Below, piece by piece: positions 19,870-30,435 of a stretch of 64,000 nt of DNA. Each line of letters starts with the position of its first letter. The stretch's first letter is position 1. The stretch comes from Polystyrenella longa (GTDB lineage Bacteria; Planctomycetota; Planctomycetia; Planctomycetales; Planctomycetaceae): NCBI RefSeq assembly GCF_007750395.1, contig NZ_CP036281.1:95211-159210 (forward strand). Reading direction: 5' to 3'. The translations under genes were made by a program, and so were the position numbers. The notes below the pieces were generated by a model, which saw only the letters and a program-made list of their open reading frames with translations, was not told where the DNA came from and made no database searches.

Positions 19870-20976
19870 ATGACGCATAAAATACGATTCATCATGGTGG
19901 GAGGTTTTCTGGGTGCTGGCAAAACGACCACCATGGCGCAGCTTGCTCGTCATTATCAGAATCAGGGTTTGAACGTCGGTATTGTTACGAATGACCAGGC
20001 TGCCGGTTTGGTGGATACCGAGTCTCTACGGTCTCAAGGATTTCACGTAGGCGAAGTGGCGGGTGCCTGTTTCTGTTGCCAGTTTGATAATCTGATCGAG
20101 ACAGTTCGAGATTTGAGCAAAGCAGACCGTCCGGACATTCTTCTGGCCGAGCCGGTCGGAAGTTGTACCGACCTCGTTGCCACCGTGGTTCAGCCAATCA
20201 AACAACTTCTGGGTGCCGAGTTCGAGATCGCTCCCTATACCGTCATTCTTAAACCGAGCCATGGCAGCAAGATTCTCAAGAATGAACAGAAGGGGGGCTT
20301 CTCTCCCAAAGCGGCGTATATTCTGAAGAAGCAACTTGAAGAAGCGGACGCCATTTTAATCAATCGCATTGATGAACTGACGCCCGAGCAAACTGAAGAT
20401 CTGACCTCGCTTGTCAAACGAGATTACCCGGAGGTTCCTATATTGCAGATGTCGGCCAAACTGGGAACCGGAATCGATCAACTGATCGAACTACTCGACC
20501 AGCAGGGAGATTTCGGACGCCGTATTCTCGATATTGATTATGATATTTACGCCGAAGGAGAAGCCGAACTGGGTTGGTTGAACAGTTCTGCGAATCTGTC
20601 GTCCGAGGAACCTTACGCACTGGACGAACTCCTGCTCGCCATTGTCCGGAATTTGCAAGTTCGAATTAACGAAGCGGGGTTCGAAGCCGCCCATCTCAAA
20701 ACGATTGGGCTCTGGGAAGGTTTCTTCGGTGTCGCCAACTTGATCAGTAACGATACCGAGCCCGAAGTCTCGCTTCCTTCGAACTGCGAAGTGAAGGAAG
20801 TCGACTTGATCGTCAATGCCCGTGTCGCCTGCGACCCGGTCATTCTGGAAGCCGAAGCCAAACTGGCTGTCGGTGAAGAATGTGCAAAGCGGGGTATTAC
20901 TTCAACTTTCCGTACATCACAAAGCTTCCGCCCCGGCCGACCCGAACCCACCCATCGGGTATCGAAGTCAGTTTAA
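19870..20976 (+). CDS. CobW/G3E-family P-loop GTPase (metallochaperone-like)
   Basis: A 368-residue protein with P-loop GGFLGAGKTTT (residues 11-21), Walker B-like ILLAEPVGSC, and the metal-binding CFCC of the GACFCC segment (Cys67, Cys69, Cys70). NRIDEL resembles the NKxD base motif. The G3E group delivers Zn, Co or Ni to target proteins. The C-terminal domain differs from CobW_C and has no obvious His-rich stretch. It is divergent from the DegT/thioredoxin pair, so shared function is not shown. Confidence 0.88.
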   Translation: MTHKIRFIMVGGFLGAGKTTTMAQLARHYQNQGLNVGIVTNDQAAGLVDTESLRSQGFHVGEVAGACFCCQFDNLIETVRDLSKADRPDILLAEPVGSCTDLVATVVQPIKQLLGAEFEIAPYTVILKPSHGSKILKNEQKGGFSPKAAYILKKQLEEADAILINRIDELTPEQTEDLTSLVKRDYPEVPILQMSAKLGTGIDQLIELLDQQGDFGRRILDIDYDIYAEGEAELGWLNSSANLSSEEPYALDELLLAIVRNLQVRINEAGFEAAHLKTIGLWEGFFGVANLISNDTEPEVSLPSNCEVKEVDLIVNARVACDPVILEAEAKLAVGEECAKRGITSTFRTSQSFRPGRPEPTHRVSKSV

Positions 20977-20994
20977 ACGAAAACAAGTCACCAT

Positions 20995-21035
20995 AAAAAA
21001 CGCCCTGTTCGAATGTTCGAGCAGGGCGTTTTTTT
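20995..21035. terminator. Strong bidirectional terminator between convergent genes
   Basis: CGCCCTG...CAGGGCG (21001-21028) with an inner TTCGAA/TTCGAG extension, flanked by A6 on the left and T7 on the right. It serves the CobW-like gene (plus) and fliA (minus). Confidence 0.9.
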
Positions 21036-21062
21036 GTGTCGTGCTGGTGTCGTGTCTTTCGC

Positions 21063-21854
<792 letters not shown>

Positions 21855-21901
21855 TCAACCCTCCCTGGAGTTGTGAATTCCTGATTTGCTGAAAATCGAT
21901 A

Positions 21902-22150
21902 TCAATTCGATGTCAATGGGGTGTTCGTCGATTCGAGTTGTGTGATGAGTTCGCGGAGTTCCTTCTCCACGTTTTCTTCCACGACTCGGCGACTTAAGTC
22001 ACCAATTACGAGACCCGCCAGAAAAAAGAGTGCAGCGACTATTAAAGCGGTTTGAAGCGTGCCAGACAAATCGCTGCCGGTCAACGATCCCTGTAGGTTC
22101 GCCGCGGCAAAGGCAATCAGAGCGAGACGTGCAGCGAACTGTACAGCCAA
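21902..22150 (-). CDS. Small membrane protein between flhG and fliA
   Basis: 82 residues with two predicted membrane segments (LALIAFAAANLQGSL; LIVAALFFLAGLVIGDLSRR) and a charged helical C-terminus (VEENVEKELRELITQLEST). The charged tail faces the cytoplasm by the positive-inside rule. No family was recognised. Its place between flhG and fliA on the same strand suggests a flagellar or chemotaxis accessory role. Confidence 0.65.
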   Translation of the reverse strand: MAVQFAARLALIAFAAANLQGSLTGSDLSGTLQTALIVAALFFLAGLVIGDLSRRVVEENVEKELRELITQLESTNTPLTSN

Positions 22151-22326
22151 ATTGCTTCTCCGACTTACATGATAAATGGTCGCCCCAGTTCAGGCGGATA
22201 CGGGTGCGTATAGTATTTATCGACATCGCCGATGAGTCTCTCTAGTAAATTTGACGTAATCGTTAAACTTTAACATTCTGTCATGGGTAGGTTCGGCAGT
22301 TTCTGCCGGAGGCAGAGGTGAATTAC

Positions 22327-23250
22327 TCAGACAACACTCGCAAGCGAGTCGGGACTGGTAGTACTCTTCTGGAAGATTCCCCCCAACCGCTCTTTCCACT
22401 GTCCCGAACCTGTAGAATCAGGTTGAAGGGAACTGAGAAGACGTTGGCCCAGCTTGCGAATTTCCTTCGCCGCCAGACTATCCGGGGCATAACTTAATAA
22501 GGGGGTGCGACGCCAGATCGCTTTGGTCATTTGCTCGTCAAAAGGGACAAGTCCGGCATATTGAATTCGGGTTTGCACAAACAATCGCGAGGTGGCTTCC
22601 ACTCGTTCAAAGATTTGTGCCGCGTGATTTGCGTCATGAGCCTGATTGACCAGGACTTCGATCAAGGCAGGTTTCATTGTTGATAATCGTTTAATGCTGG
22701 CATACGCGTCCGCAATAGCGGTCGGCTCCGGCGTCGTGACGATCAAAAACATTTCCGCCAGGTTGAGTAGAGGACGAGTCGAACTGTGCAGGGCATTGCC
22801 TGCATCCAGAATGAGTACGTCATAATTTTCTTCGAGTGTTTCGAGCTGGCGACTGAGTTCCTGCATCGTTGTGGCGGGAATGCCTTCCAGTTGGGAAAGA
22901 TCGTTGGCGCCGACGACGACATCAATACCGCCAGGTCCGGCGGTTATGACTTCCTCAATTTGACGCGCCCCACTGATCACGTGTGACAGGTTCCAATAAC
23001 AGTTGAGTCCACATAACAGATCCAGGTTTCCCAATCCGGGAGTCGCATCGACCAGACAGACTTTCTGTCCCAGTTCCGATAGCGAGATCGCCAGATTCAA
23101 CGCGATCGTGCTGCGGCCCACGCCCCCTTTGCCACCGGTTACGGCCAGAGTGCTTGCACGTCGCTCACGGGGAAGCGACGGTGTTTCGCACTGCTTTTTA
23201 AATCGTTCGGCCAAGCCGCGGAGGGCAGTTGCCTGATCTTCGATGGTCAC
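22327..23250 (-). CDS. flhG: Flagellar number regulator FlhG (MinD-like ATPase)
   Basis: A MinD/ParA-type ATPase of 307 residues. Deviant Walker A GGKGGVGRSTIALNLA; A' region VDATPGLGNLDLLCGL; Walker B VLILDAGNAL; short C-terminal membrane-targeting-like helix not obvious. FlhG regulates FlhF and flagellar number/placement. Directly downstream of flhF (77 bases) on the same strand. MTIEDQATALRGLAERFKKQ at the N-terminus may bind FlhF. Confidence 0.92.
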   Translation of the reverse strand: MTIEDQATALRGLAERFKKQCETPSLPRERRASTLAVTGGKGGVGRSTIALNLAISLSELGQKVCLVDATPGLGNLDLLCGLNCYWNLSHVISGARQIEEVITAGPGGIDVVVGANDLSQLEGIPATTMQELSRQLETLEENYDVLILDAGNALHSSTRPLLNLAEMFLIVTTPEPTAIADAYASIKRLSTMKPALIEVLVNQAHDANHAAQIFERVEATSRLFVQTRIQYAGLVPFDEQMTKAIWRRTPLLSYAPDSLAAKEIRKLGQRLLSSLQPDSTGSGQWKERLGGIFQKSTTSPDSLASVV

Positions 23251-23326
23251 TATGAGATTCCTGAAATGTCTAAACGAGATCGTCGCTTGACGATGAATGT
23301 ATGGGAATAATGTTTATCCAGTTACC

Positions 23327-25045
23327 TTATGTATTGAGCAATTCCTGCTGGGCTGGCTTTCTTCCCAATGTTTCCTGTCCGAGTAACAACCGTCGCATCC
23401 GAACTTCGGTTGCGGGTTCGATGTCTTCGGGGACAGCCTGACCTGTTGTCAGGTAACTGACAGGCAGAGAAACTTTTCGAGCCAGATTAAGCATGGGGCC
23501 GAGGCCTTCGGTTTCATCCAGCTTCGTCAGAATCATGGAAGTGGTTCCGGCGGTGGCGAATTCATTGGCCATTGACTCCAGACTCCGAAGACTGGCCGTC
23601 AGATTCAGAACCAGATGAACTTCATCTGCTCTGGCCTCATGAAGAAGGGCTTTCAATTCTTGGATTTTGGGCTCATCTTTGGGACTGCGACCTCCTGTAT
23701 CAATAAGAACAAGGTCCAGGCCCTGCAATTCATCGAGTGCCTGTCGCATCTCTTTCGCGTCGGTGACGACTTTGACAGGTAGATCCATGATTTCCGCGTA
23801 GGTTCGGAGTTGTTCGACAGCCGCGATTCGATAGGTATCGACGGTCACCAGACCGATTTTTAATCCCTGACGTAATTTGAAGTTGGCCGCTAGTTTGGCA
23901 ATCGTGGTCGTTTTACCAACACCGGTCGCACCGACGAGGGCGACCACTTTCCGGCGACCGCGTGTCACTTGGATTGGTCCACCACATTGGAATTGTTTTT
24001 CGAGCAATCCGTCCAGTACGGCGTCAGTTTGACCTTCGACTTGCAGTTCCTGCGGACGGCATTGTTTTTTAATGTCGAAGACTAGTTCGCGGGCTACGTC
24101 TTCTGCCACGTCGACGTCGATCAGTCGGGTGTATAGATTGAACAAACTGTTGGGCAGCTCATGCATCGCCAGCATTGGATTCTGCCGACCCATATTCAGT
24201 AACATGCGTTCGATGTTAGCCAGACGACCGGCGAAGTCTTCATCAACATAAGATTTGTTAGTGGAGCGTGGTGCCGATTCCGTAGAGACTGGTCTGGGTT
24301 CGAATCGAGAGAAAGTCGGGGGCAGGGCGACTGAAGCCGGTTCGCCAGCAGAGTCGTTCGTAAGAGAACGGGCGGCGATGGATTGAGGACGATCGGTCCG
24401 TTTAGCTGGTGCTTGCGGTACTGGCTTGGATTCCGCGGCTGCAATCTGGCTCGCAACTGAAGGGGCTTGTGGCTTTTGGACAGTTTGTGTCGCAGCAATG
24501 GAATCGCTGGCGACTGATTTTGATGCGGGAGTTGATAGTTTTTCGTGTGTCGAACCGATTTGTCGCTTGGCTGAAGTTAACGGTCTGTTCAGCATGCTTT
24601 CTCGGCTTGGTCTCCCTGCGGAAGTGGGTTCGGGCCGGGCAGGCTTCGCATTCAATTGACTCGGTCCTCGCGAGGGTGTGCTGAGTTCGAGCTCATCCTC
24701 TTCTTTTCCTATCTGATCGAGCAACTGCATGGCCATCGATTTGGTGTTTTGAACCGGGCGTTTAGCAGGGCGACGAGTTACAAGCTCATCGTCTTGCGTG
24801 TCCTCCATTGATGTGGCGTCCCCCTGATATCGACTGGCAATCGATTCTGATAGACGGGATTTCGAGGGGCTTTCTTCGATGCTGACCGTGATCTCCACTT
24901 CTTGTTTGGCTTTTTTCCAGGGAAGGTAAGATTTGTCGGCAATCTGTTTAGTATGCAGAATTACGGCCTCGGGACCGACTTCTGATCGGACCAGGTCGAG
25001 AGCATCTTGCATACTGGCGGCTCGAAAGGTTTTGATCTGCTGCAT
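23327..25045 (-). CDS. flhF: Flagellar biosynthesis GTPase FlhF
   Basis: An SRP-type GTPase of 572 residues. N-terminal B domain MQQIKTFRAASMQDALDLVR; a long Ser/Pro/Arg-rich linker from about 60 to 290 (longer than in many FlhF); NG domain with VGATGVGKTTTIAKLA, DTYRIAAVEQLRTYA, DTGGRSPKD and LTKLDET. It sets flagellar placement. It lies 100 bases downstream of flhA and is followed by flhG. Confidence 0.95.
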   Translation of the reverse strand: MQQIKTFRAASMQDALDLVRSEVGPEAVILHTKQIADKSYLPWKKAKQEVEITVSIEESPSKSRLSESIASRYQGDATSMEDTQDDELVTRRPAKRPVQNTKSMAMQLLDQIGKEEDELELSTPSRGPSQLNAKPARPEPTSAGRPSRESMLNRPLTSAKRQIGSTHEKLSTPASKSVASDSIAATQTVQKPQAPSVASQIAAAESKPVPQAPAKRTDRPQSIAARSLTNDSAGEPASVALPPTFSRFEPRPVSTESAPRSTNKSYVDEDFAGRLANIERMLLNMGRQNPMLAMHELPNSLFNLYTRLIDVDVAEDVARELVFDIKKQCRPQELQVEGQTDAVLDGLLEKQFQCGGPIQVTRGRRKVVALVGATGVGKTTTIAKLAANFKLRQGLKIGLVTVDTYRIAAVEQLRTYAEIMDLPVKVVTDAKEMRQALDELQGLDLVLIDTGGRSPKDEPKIQELKALLHEARADEVHLVLNLTASLRSLESMANEFATAGTTSMILTKLDETEGLGPMLNLARKVSLPVSYLTTGQAVPEDIEPATEVRMRRLLLGQETLGRKPAQQELLNT

Positions 25046-25144
25046 CGTCGGTTACGCTTTCATTGAGCCAAAAAGTAAAGTTGAGCCAGTAAGTAAATTT
25101 GAATGTAAGAAGATTGTCTGCATGTTGTTTTTTATGGTTTCGGT

Positions 25145-27277
25145 TCAAGCATGAGGTGCTGATCCTACTCCGGCCATTTGCGGTTGAGGTCCGGCCGTGA
25201 CTTGTGAAATCGCTTCCACGTCGGTGTCGCGAGTAATTTCGTTTAAGCTTAGGACGGCCAGTTTGGGCAAACTTCCTTGTGTGATCTGTTTCAAACCGGC
25301 TCGTACCTGAGGACTGCAAATCAGTACCGGAGGATGTCCCAGCGTTACCAGTTTCTGCAGTTCTTCGGCGATTGCTGCAGTAACCTGTTCGGAAACTTGA
25401 GGCGACAGTTTGACCATCAGTCCCCGTTCGCTGTAATCAAATCCTGCCATCAGAATGTCTTCGAGTGCCGGATCGAGTGTGAGTACATGAATTGTTCGTT
25501 TACGGTCGCGGTATTGCAGGCAGATCGTACGAGCGAGTGAATGTCGGACGTACTCTGTTAAAATACCAAGGTCTTTGGTGCGGTCGGCGTAGTTGCTGAG
25601 GGTTTCCAGAATCGTTTCCAAATCCCGAATGGGGACTTGCTCGTGCAGCAGATTGTTGAGGATTTGATGAACATGGGCTGTCTTCATCATGTCGGGGATT
25701 AACTCGTCGACAATTTTGGGAGACGTCTGCCGCAGGTTGTCCAGTAGCTCATGAACCTGTTGCCGTGTCAGTAATTCGTGCGCGTGCTCTTTAGCCACTT
25801 CGGTCAGATGGGTGATGATCACCGCCGAAGGCTCGACCACGTTGTAACCGGACATCTCCGCCCGATCTTTGTGAGCCATTTCAATCCATTTCGCAGGACG
25901 ACCGAACGCAGGTTCTTTAGTATCGATGCCGGGGATTTCTCCGCCGGTTGCGCCAGTATCGATTGCGAGCAGGGCTTCCGGGTAGACTTCACCCCAGGCG
26001 ACAGGAATGTCGCGAATTTTGATCTGGTACTGGCGTTGATCCAAGCGGATATTATCCCGGATTCGCACTTTGGGCAGGATGATGCCCAACTCATGAGCGA
26101 CTTTGTGCCGGATACGAGTGACCCGGTCCAGAATGTCGCCTCCGCTGTTCGGATCGGCCAGTTTGATTAAACCAAAGCCAAGTTCGAGTTGGAGTGGATC
26201 GACCGTCAGGTTGTCTTCGGGTTTAGGTTCCGGTCGCGCTTGATCGACCTGTTGAGTCTCTTTTTGTTTTTCATTGACGGCCCGCAGTGCTGCTTTCTGT
26301 CTGGTCATCATTATTCCGATGATCAGGCAGACGACGGATAGGCTCATCAATGGAATTGGGGGAAGACCCGTGAACGACAGGCTGAGCAAAAAAGCACTCG
26401 AAAGAAACAACGCTTCCGGGTGTCCCACCATTTGTTGAATGACGTCGCGAGGCAGATTGCTCTCGGTGGAAGTACGGGTGACGATTAAACCGGCAGCAAG
26501 TGAAATCAGGAACGCGGGAACCTGTGTAACCAGCCCGTCCCCAATCGTTAAGTTGGTGAAAATCTGGGCGGCACTACTGAAGTCCATCCCGTTTTCCATC
26601 ATCCCGATGTAGAGACCACCGAGAATGTTAATCACGGTAATCACGATACTGGCGATGGAATCCCCGCGGACGAATTTACTGGCACCGTCCATGGCTCCAT
26701 AAAAGTCGGCCTGGTGGGTGACTTCTTCACGTCGCTTTTTAGCCTGTTCGGCGTCGATTAATCCGGCATTCAGGTCAGCATCGATCGCCATTTGCTTACC
26801 CGGCATTCCGTCGAGGGCAAAACGAGCGGCAACTTCACTGATACGGGTAGCACCTTTGGTAATTACCAGGAACTGAATTGCGACCAGGATGACAAACAGA
26901 ATCAGCCCGATGACAATATTATCACCCGCGACAAACGCACCAAAGGCTTGAATCACTCCGCCCGCGGCTTCTGTTCCGCTGGAGGCACCGTTCATCAGAA
27001 TTAATCGTGTCGACGCGACGTTTAGTACGAGGCGAGCGAGTGTTGAACCCAGCAGGATGGCAGGAAAGACTGAGAATTCCAGTGGGCGCGAGACGTAAAC
27101 CGTCGTCATCAGAATCAGGACGGCGATCGTGACGTTGCAGGCCAACAGCAGGTCGAGGACCAGCGGCGGCAGCGGCGCAATAATCACCAGCACTGCAGTG
27201 ATAATCAACACCGGAAATATGATCGATTGTGCGCGCAGAAGAAGTCCGCGCAGTCCACCGGGGTATTCCGGGGGCAT
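25145..27277 (-). CDS. flhA: Flagellar type III export gate protein FlhA
   Basis: A 710-residue membrane protein with an N-terminal transmembrane half (about eight spans) and a cytoplasmic C-terminal half that docks export substrates. Seen: the FHIPEP-family signature RFALDGMPGKQMAIDADLNAG, the following GDSIASIVITVINILGG, and the C-terminal VVEPSAVIITHLTEV. GGAGGC precedes the ATG as ribosome site. First of the flhA-flhF-flhG block. Confidence 0.96.
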   Translation of the reverse strand: MPPEYPGGLRGLLLRAQSIIFPVLIITAVLVIIAPLPPLVLDLLLACNVTIAVLILMTTVYVSRPLEFSVFPAILLGSTLARLVLNVASTRLILMNGASSGTEAAGGVIQAFGAFVAGDNIVIGLILFVILVAIQFLVITKGATRISEVAARFALDGMPGKQMAIDADLNAGLIDAEQAKKRREEVTHQADFYGAMDGASKFVRGDSIASIVITVINILGGLYIGMMENGMDFSSAAQIFTNLTIGDGLVTQVPAFLISLAAGLIVTRTSTESNLPRDVIQQMVGHPEALFLSSAFLLSLSFTGLPPIPLMSLSVVCLIIGIMMTRQKAALRAVNEKQKETQQVDQARPEPKPEDNLTVDPLQLELGFGLIKLADPNSGGDILDRVTRIRHKVAHELGIILPKVRIRDNIRLDQRQYQIKIRDIPVAWGEVYPEALLAIDTGATGGEIPGIDTKEPAFGRPAKWIEMAHKDRAEMSGYNVVEPSAVIITHLTEVAKEHAHELLTRQQVHELLDNLRQTSPKIVDELIPDMMKTAHVHQILNNLLHEQVPIRDLETILETLSNYADRTKDLGILTEYVRHSLARTICLQYRDRKRTIHVLTLDPALEDILMAGFDYSERGLMVKLSPQVSEQVTAAIAEELQKLVTLGHPPVLICSPQVRAGLKQITQGSLPKLAVLSLNEITRDTDVEAISQVTAGPQPQMAGVGSAPHA

Positions 27278-28080
27278 GGGTGCCTCCGTTCATCCTTGAA
27301 CTGAAAAACACGATGAATAAATTACAAAATCTGAGTTGAGAGAAGAGTGGCAAATATTTAATGGAAGGTTCAAAACGTGTCCAGACCGATTCGGGGGGCG
27401 CAAGGGTAGGTCCTTCAGAAAACTTTAACCTATTTTCGTGAAGCGGCATTTTTTCTGCAAAATGACTCAAATTGATATTGAGGCATTCTAGGGATGTTGC
27501 AGGACTTCGCGAGAATCGGTCCTTCGCGCCAGACCGAATTCATCCCGGGTCATTTGTTTGCCGATACAAATAGATAAGCCGTTGCTATCGATGCAATTGG
27601 CGCCAATGACCTGTCACGGAAGACAGGCCCTCTGCTGTCGGAATATCCAGGGAACGGAATCGCTTCGACCAGAATCGAAAGCCAGGATGATTCGAACCCG
27701 AAAATTTCAATCAGCTACGGATGGCTTGTCATTCGGCTACTTCCAGCCCGGTTATCGACTTGTTGACCTGTTTAGCGAAACCATCAGGAAACCCCGACCA
27801 GAACGATTCGGGGACCTTGCTCAGGCTGCGCGGGGCAGGGACCGTCGGTATAAGAAGAAGTGACAGGTAGAACGAAACTATCAATCGGGTTATCCAATCG
27901 TATTCGTCGAACGGCCGCACCCGGTTTGAGGAAGTAATACAGACAATCTTGGTAAATCGATCAGACGCCTGATTGTTCTCACTTCCTTGCTACGTAAGAA
28001 TGGACGCCACTGTAGTGATTACACTCTATAAGACCGACTTTGATTCCGTTCGTCCCGTAAAATCCAGAGGCAACTCCGGA
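27278..28080. other. Divergent intergenic region, flhA / kinase
   Basis: About 800 bases holding the divergent promoters. A 101-codon ORF at 27558 lacks a ribosome site and motif and was not called. TTGCCGATACAAAT near 27557 recurs at 43821 (14 shared bases) and contains GCCGATA, similar to the sigma-28 -10 element; no good -35 was found, so it is not called a promoter. A TTG (27973) or ATG (28000) start would extend the kinase upstream. Confidence 0.4.
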
Positions 28081-28959
28081 ATGCTGCGTATCCGCCAACG
28101 CTTTGATAAATACCGCATCGAAAAACGGTTGGGAGAAGGTGGCTTCGCCACCATCTACCAGGCTTATGATTCGATTGAGGGGATTCGCGTCGCACTCAAA
28201 ATTCCTCATCAGGAGATGGTCAGTGATTCACTCCTGAAGGATTTTAAAAACGAAGTTCGGGTTTTGGCTCGGCTCGATCATCCACATATTCTTCCGCTCA
28301 AATACGCCAGCTTCATCGAAAATCGCTTCGTGATTGTGACCCCACTGGGCGAACAGACGTTATGTGATCGACTGCGCAAGCGGATGTCATTCGATCTGAC
28401 ACTCGAGTTTGCCCAACAGATGATCGAGGCGGTCGCGTTTGCCCATGAGCACCGAGTGATGCACTGCGACATCAAACCGGAAAACATGATCCTGTTTGAG
28501 AATAATCATTTGAGACTGGCAGACTTCGGCATCGCCAAGATCGCTGTTCGGACGGTTCGCTCTTCTGGTTCTGGTACTTTGGGTTATATGGCTCCGGAAC
28601 AGGCGATGGGGAAACCCTCTTTTCGGTCTGACGTGTTTTCCCTGGGGCTGATTATCTATCGTATGCTGGCTGGAAAATGGCCCGAATGGCCTTACGAATG
28701 GCCTTTGCCCGGGCATAATCGGTTGAAGCAAAAAGTACCGCAGGAGTTCGTTGAATTTCTGAAAAAATCGCTGCAAGTCAACCCCAAGAAACGATTTACA
28801 GACGCGCAGCAGATGTTGAAACAATTCCCACGACTGAAAAGACAGGCACTTAAACAGGCGGCTATCAAACGTACGAAGAAGACGACCAAGCGTGGAAGCA
28901 CCACCCGTAAGGCGAAATCTAAGTCGAATGGTGTTCGCGCTGTACGTCGAATTGCCTAG
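28081..28959 (+). CDS. Ser/Thr protein kinase (Hanks type), soluble
   Basis: A kinase domain of about 265 residues: glycine loop LGEGGFATIY, VALKIP (ATP Lys), catalytic loop HCDIKPENM, DFGIAK, activation segment with GTLGYMAPEQ, and SDVFSLGLIIYRML. All catalytic residues are present. A basic Lys/Thr/Arg tail of about 35 residues follows. No membrane segment. I chose ATG 28081 (AGAGG nine bases upstream, close to the domain start); TTG 27973 and ATG 28000 are alternatives. A PP2C phosphatase follows 95 bases downstream, forming a likely kinase/phosphatase pair. Confidence 0.92.
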   Translation: MLRIRQRFDKYRIEKRLGEGGFATIYQAYDSIEGIRVALKIPHQEMVSDSLLKDFKNEVRVLARLDHPHILPLKYASFIENRFVIVTPLGEQTLCDRLRKRMSFDLTLEFAQQMIEAVAFAHEHRVMHCDIKPENMILFENNHLRLADFGIAKIAVRTVRSSGSGTLGYMAPEQAMGKPSFRSDVFSLGLIIYRMLAGKWPEWPYEWPLPGHNRLKQKVPQEFVEFLKKSLQVNPKKRFTDAQQMLKQFPRLKRQALKQAAIKRTKKTTKRGSTTRKAKSKSNGVRAVRRIA

Positions 28960-29054
28960 AATAGGTTACATATACAGATCCTCCACAAGTTGAATCTGTA
29001 CCCCAATCCGGGAGTTATAGGAAGGTCGTCCCCTCGGGATGGCTCCAGGTAGCC

Positions 29055-30059
29055 ATGTTTTTCGGTTCATTGTTTGCTTCCAAGTCGAACTCGCCTTCGC
29101 CCACAGCGGAGAATCAGACGAGCAAGGCATCAATTTGCCTGCAGGGAGAGATGACCGAACCCGAGAGCGGTCGCACGCGATTAGGGGAAGTCATCCATTA
29201 CTCTCGTCGTTCTCCCGACAAAGAGACTGCTAACGAAGATGCTCTGGGGATATTCACTCCGACCGATCGCAGCCTGATTCTCGTCGTCGCCGACGGAGTA
29301 GGTGGCCGCCGTGGCGGAGAAGAAGCGGCCCGAATTGTGGTCGAAACCTTTGAGCGGTGCTTGAACAATTTCCAATGGTCACAAGCATCTCCAGGCGTCG
29401 TTTCCGCCGCTACGGAAGCGATTACGCTCCGAACGGCGATTCTCAACGCGATCGAGACTGCCAACGAAGATATTATTAAGCTGGGAACCGGAGCTGCGAG
29501 TACCATAGCCGTGGCGGAAATCCAGGACCAGACGATTCGCACCTATCACGTGGGTGACTCGCTGATCATGTTGGTAGGACAACGGGGTAAAGTGAAACTC
29601 CGTACGGTCTCGCATTCCCCTGTTGGTTTTGCCCAGGAAGCGGGTATGCTCGAAGCGAACGAAGCGATGCACCACAGCGAACGTCACATTGTTTTCAATG
29701 TTGTCGGATCGTCTGAAATGTGGATCGAAATGGGTTCGCCGGTCGAAATGGCACCGCGGGATACCCTCATCCTGGCCAGTGACGGTCTGTCGGACAATCT
29801 CCTTGAAGATGAAATTGTCGAACAAATCCGCAAAGGGCCTCTGTTGGAGAGTATCCGTACTGTGACCGAAATCACACGCGAACGGATGGACCATCTGGTG
29901 AAAGGTCGTCCCAGTAAACCAGATGATACCACGATTCTCGCTTTTCGCCGTCTACGCAAGAAAGCGCACCCGAGGAAAAATCAACAACCTGCTTCTTCCC
30001 CCGCTCCTCTGAGCGCACCTCAGGTAGCCTCTTCCGAGACGACTGAGACGTTGGTTTAA
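29055..30059 (+). CDS. PP2C-family serine/threonine phosphatase
   Basis: A 334-residue protein with ADGVGGRRGGEEA, VGDS, ASDGLSDN and KPDDTT: the metal-coordinating Asp set of PP2C enzymes. The first 30 residues are an unstructured extension; an internal ATG at 29151 is an alternative start, but CCAGGTAGCC before 29055 supports the longer one. It likely reverses phosphorylation by the preceding kinase. A Pro/Ser-rich tail closes the protein. Confidence 0.92.
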   Translation: MFFGSLFASKSNSPSPTAENQTSKASICLQGEMTEPESGRTRLGEVIHYSRRSPDKETANEDALGIFTPTDRSLILVVADGVGGRRGGEEAARIVVETFERCLNNFQWSQASPGVVSAATEAITLRTAILNAIETANEDIIKLGTGAASTIAVAEIQDQTIRTYHVGDSLIMLVGQRGKVKLRTVSHSPVGFAQEAGMLEANEAMHHSERHIVFNVVGSSEMWIEMGSPVEMAPRDTLILASDGLSDNLLEDEIVEQIRKGPLLESIRTVTEITRERMDHLVKGRPSKPDDTTILAFRRLRKKAHPRKNQQPASSPAPLSAPQVASSETTETLV

Positions 30060-30249
30060 CCAATAGTCAGATGGGGAATAGGTTAATTGCAGCCGGGCAT
30101 CGGCTGTGGGTGGGACTGCGAAAAAGGTGTCAAATAGCGTCAACGGCGACTTTTGATATGTTCAGCCGCAAAGGATTCGCAGGATAAACGCAGAAGATCG
30201 GGCGGGAGTTCAGGCAAGTGTTCGCGTGGCTAGTCTGGCAGAAGTCTGT

Positions 30250-30435
30250 CTAGCAAGAGCCAGCTAATAGTTCAGGGTTTTCGAACTTCTCTTCCAGTTC
30301 CGCACGTTTGATAATCACGGAGGCTGGAGCATCGATAGCGATGCGAACTCGTTTGCCCTGAATGGCAACAATCTGAATGGTAATGTCTGAGCCGATTTTA
30401 ATCGACTCCTCTGTTTTACGGGTCAATACAAGCAT
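30250..30435 (-). CDS. csrA: Carbon storage regulator CsrA
   Basis: 61 residues of the RNA-binding translational regulator: MLVLTRKTEESIKIG, GKRVRIAIDAP and the IxRAEL(E) element that contacts ANGGA sites. In bacteria with flagella it often represses flagellin or stress genes. It lies alone here, 2.8 kb from the flhA block and not in it. Slightly short C-terminus (ENPELLAGSC). Confidence 0.96.
   Translation of the reverse strand: MLVLTRKTEESIKIGSDITIQIVAIQGKRVRIAIDAPASVIIKRAELEEKFENPELLAGSC

Noticed and set aside
27557..27577. GCCGATA as a sigma-28 promoter before the kinase
   Set aside because: No TAAA-type -35 at the right distance; the same 14-mer recurs at 43821 without a matching -35.
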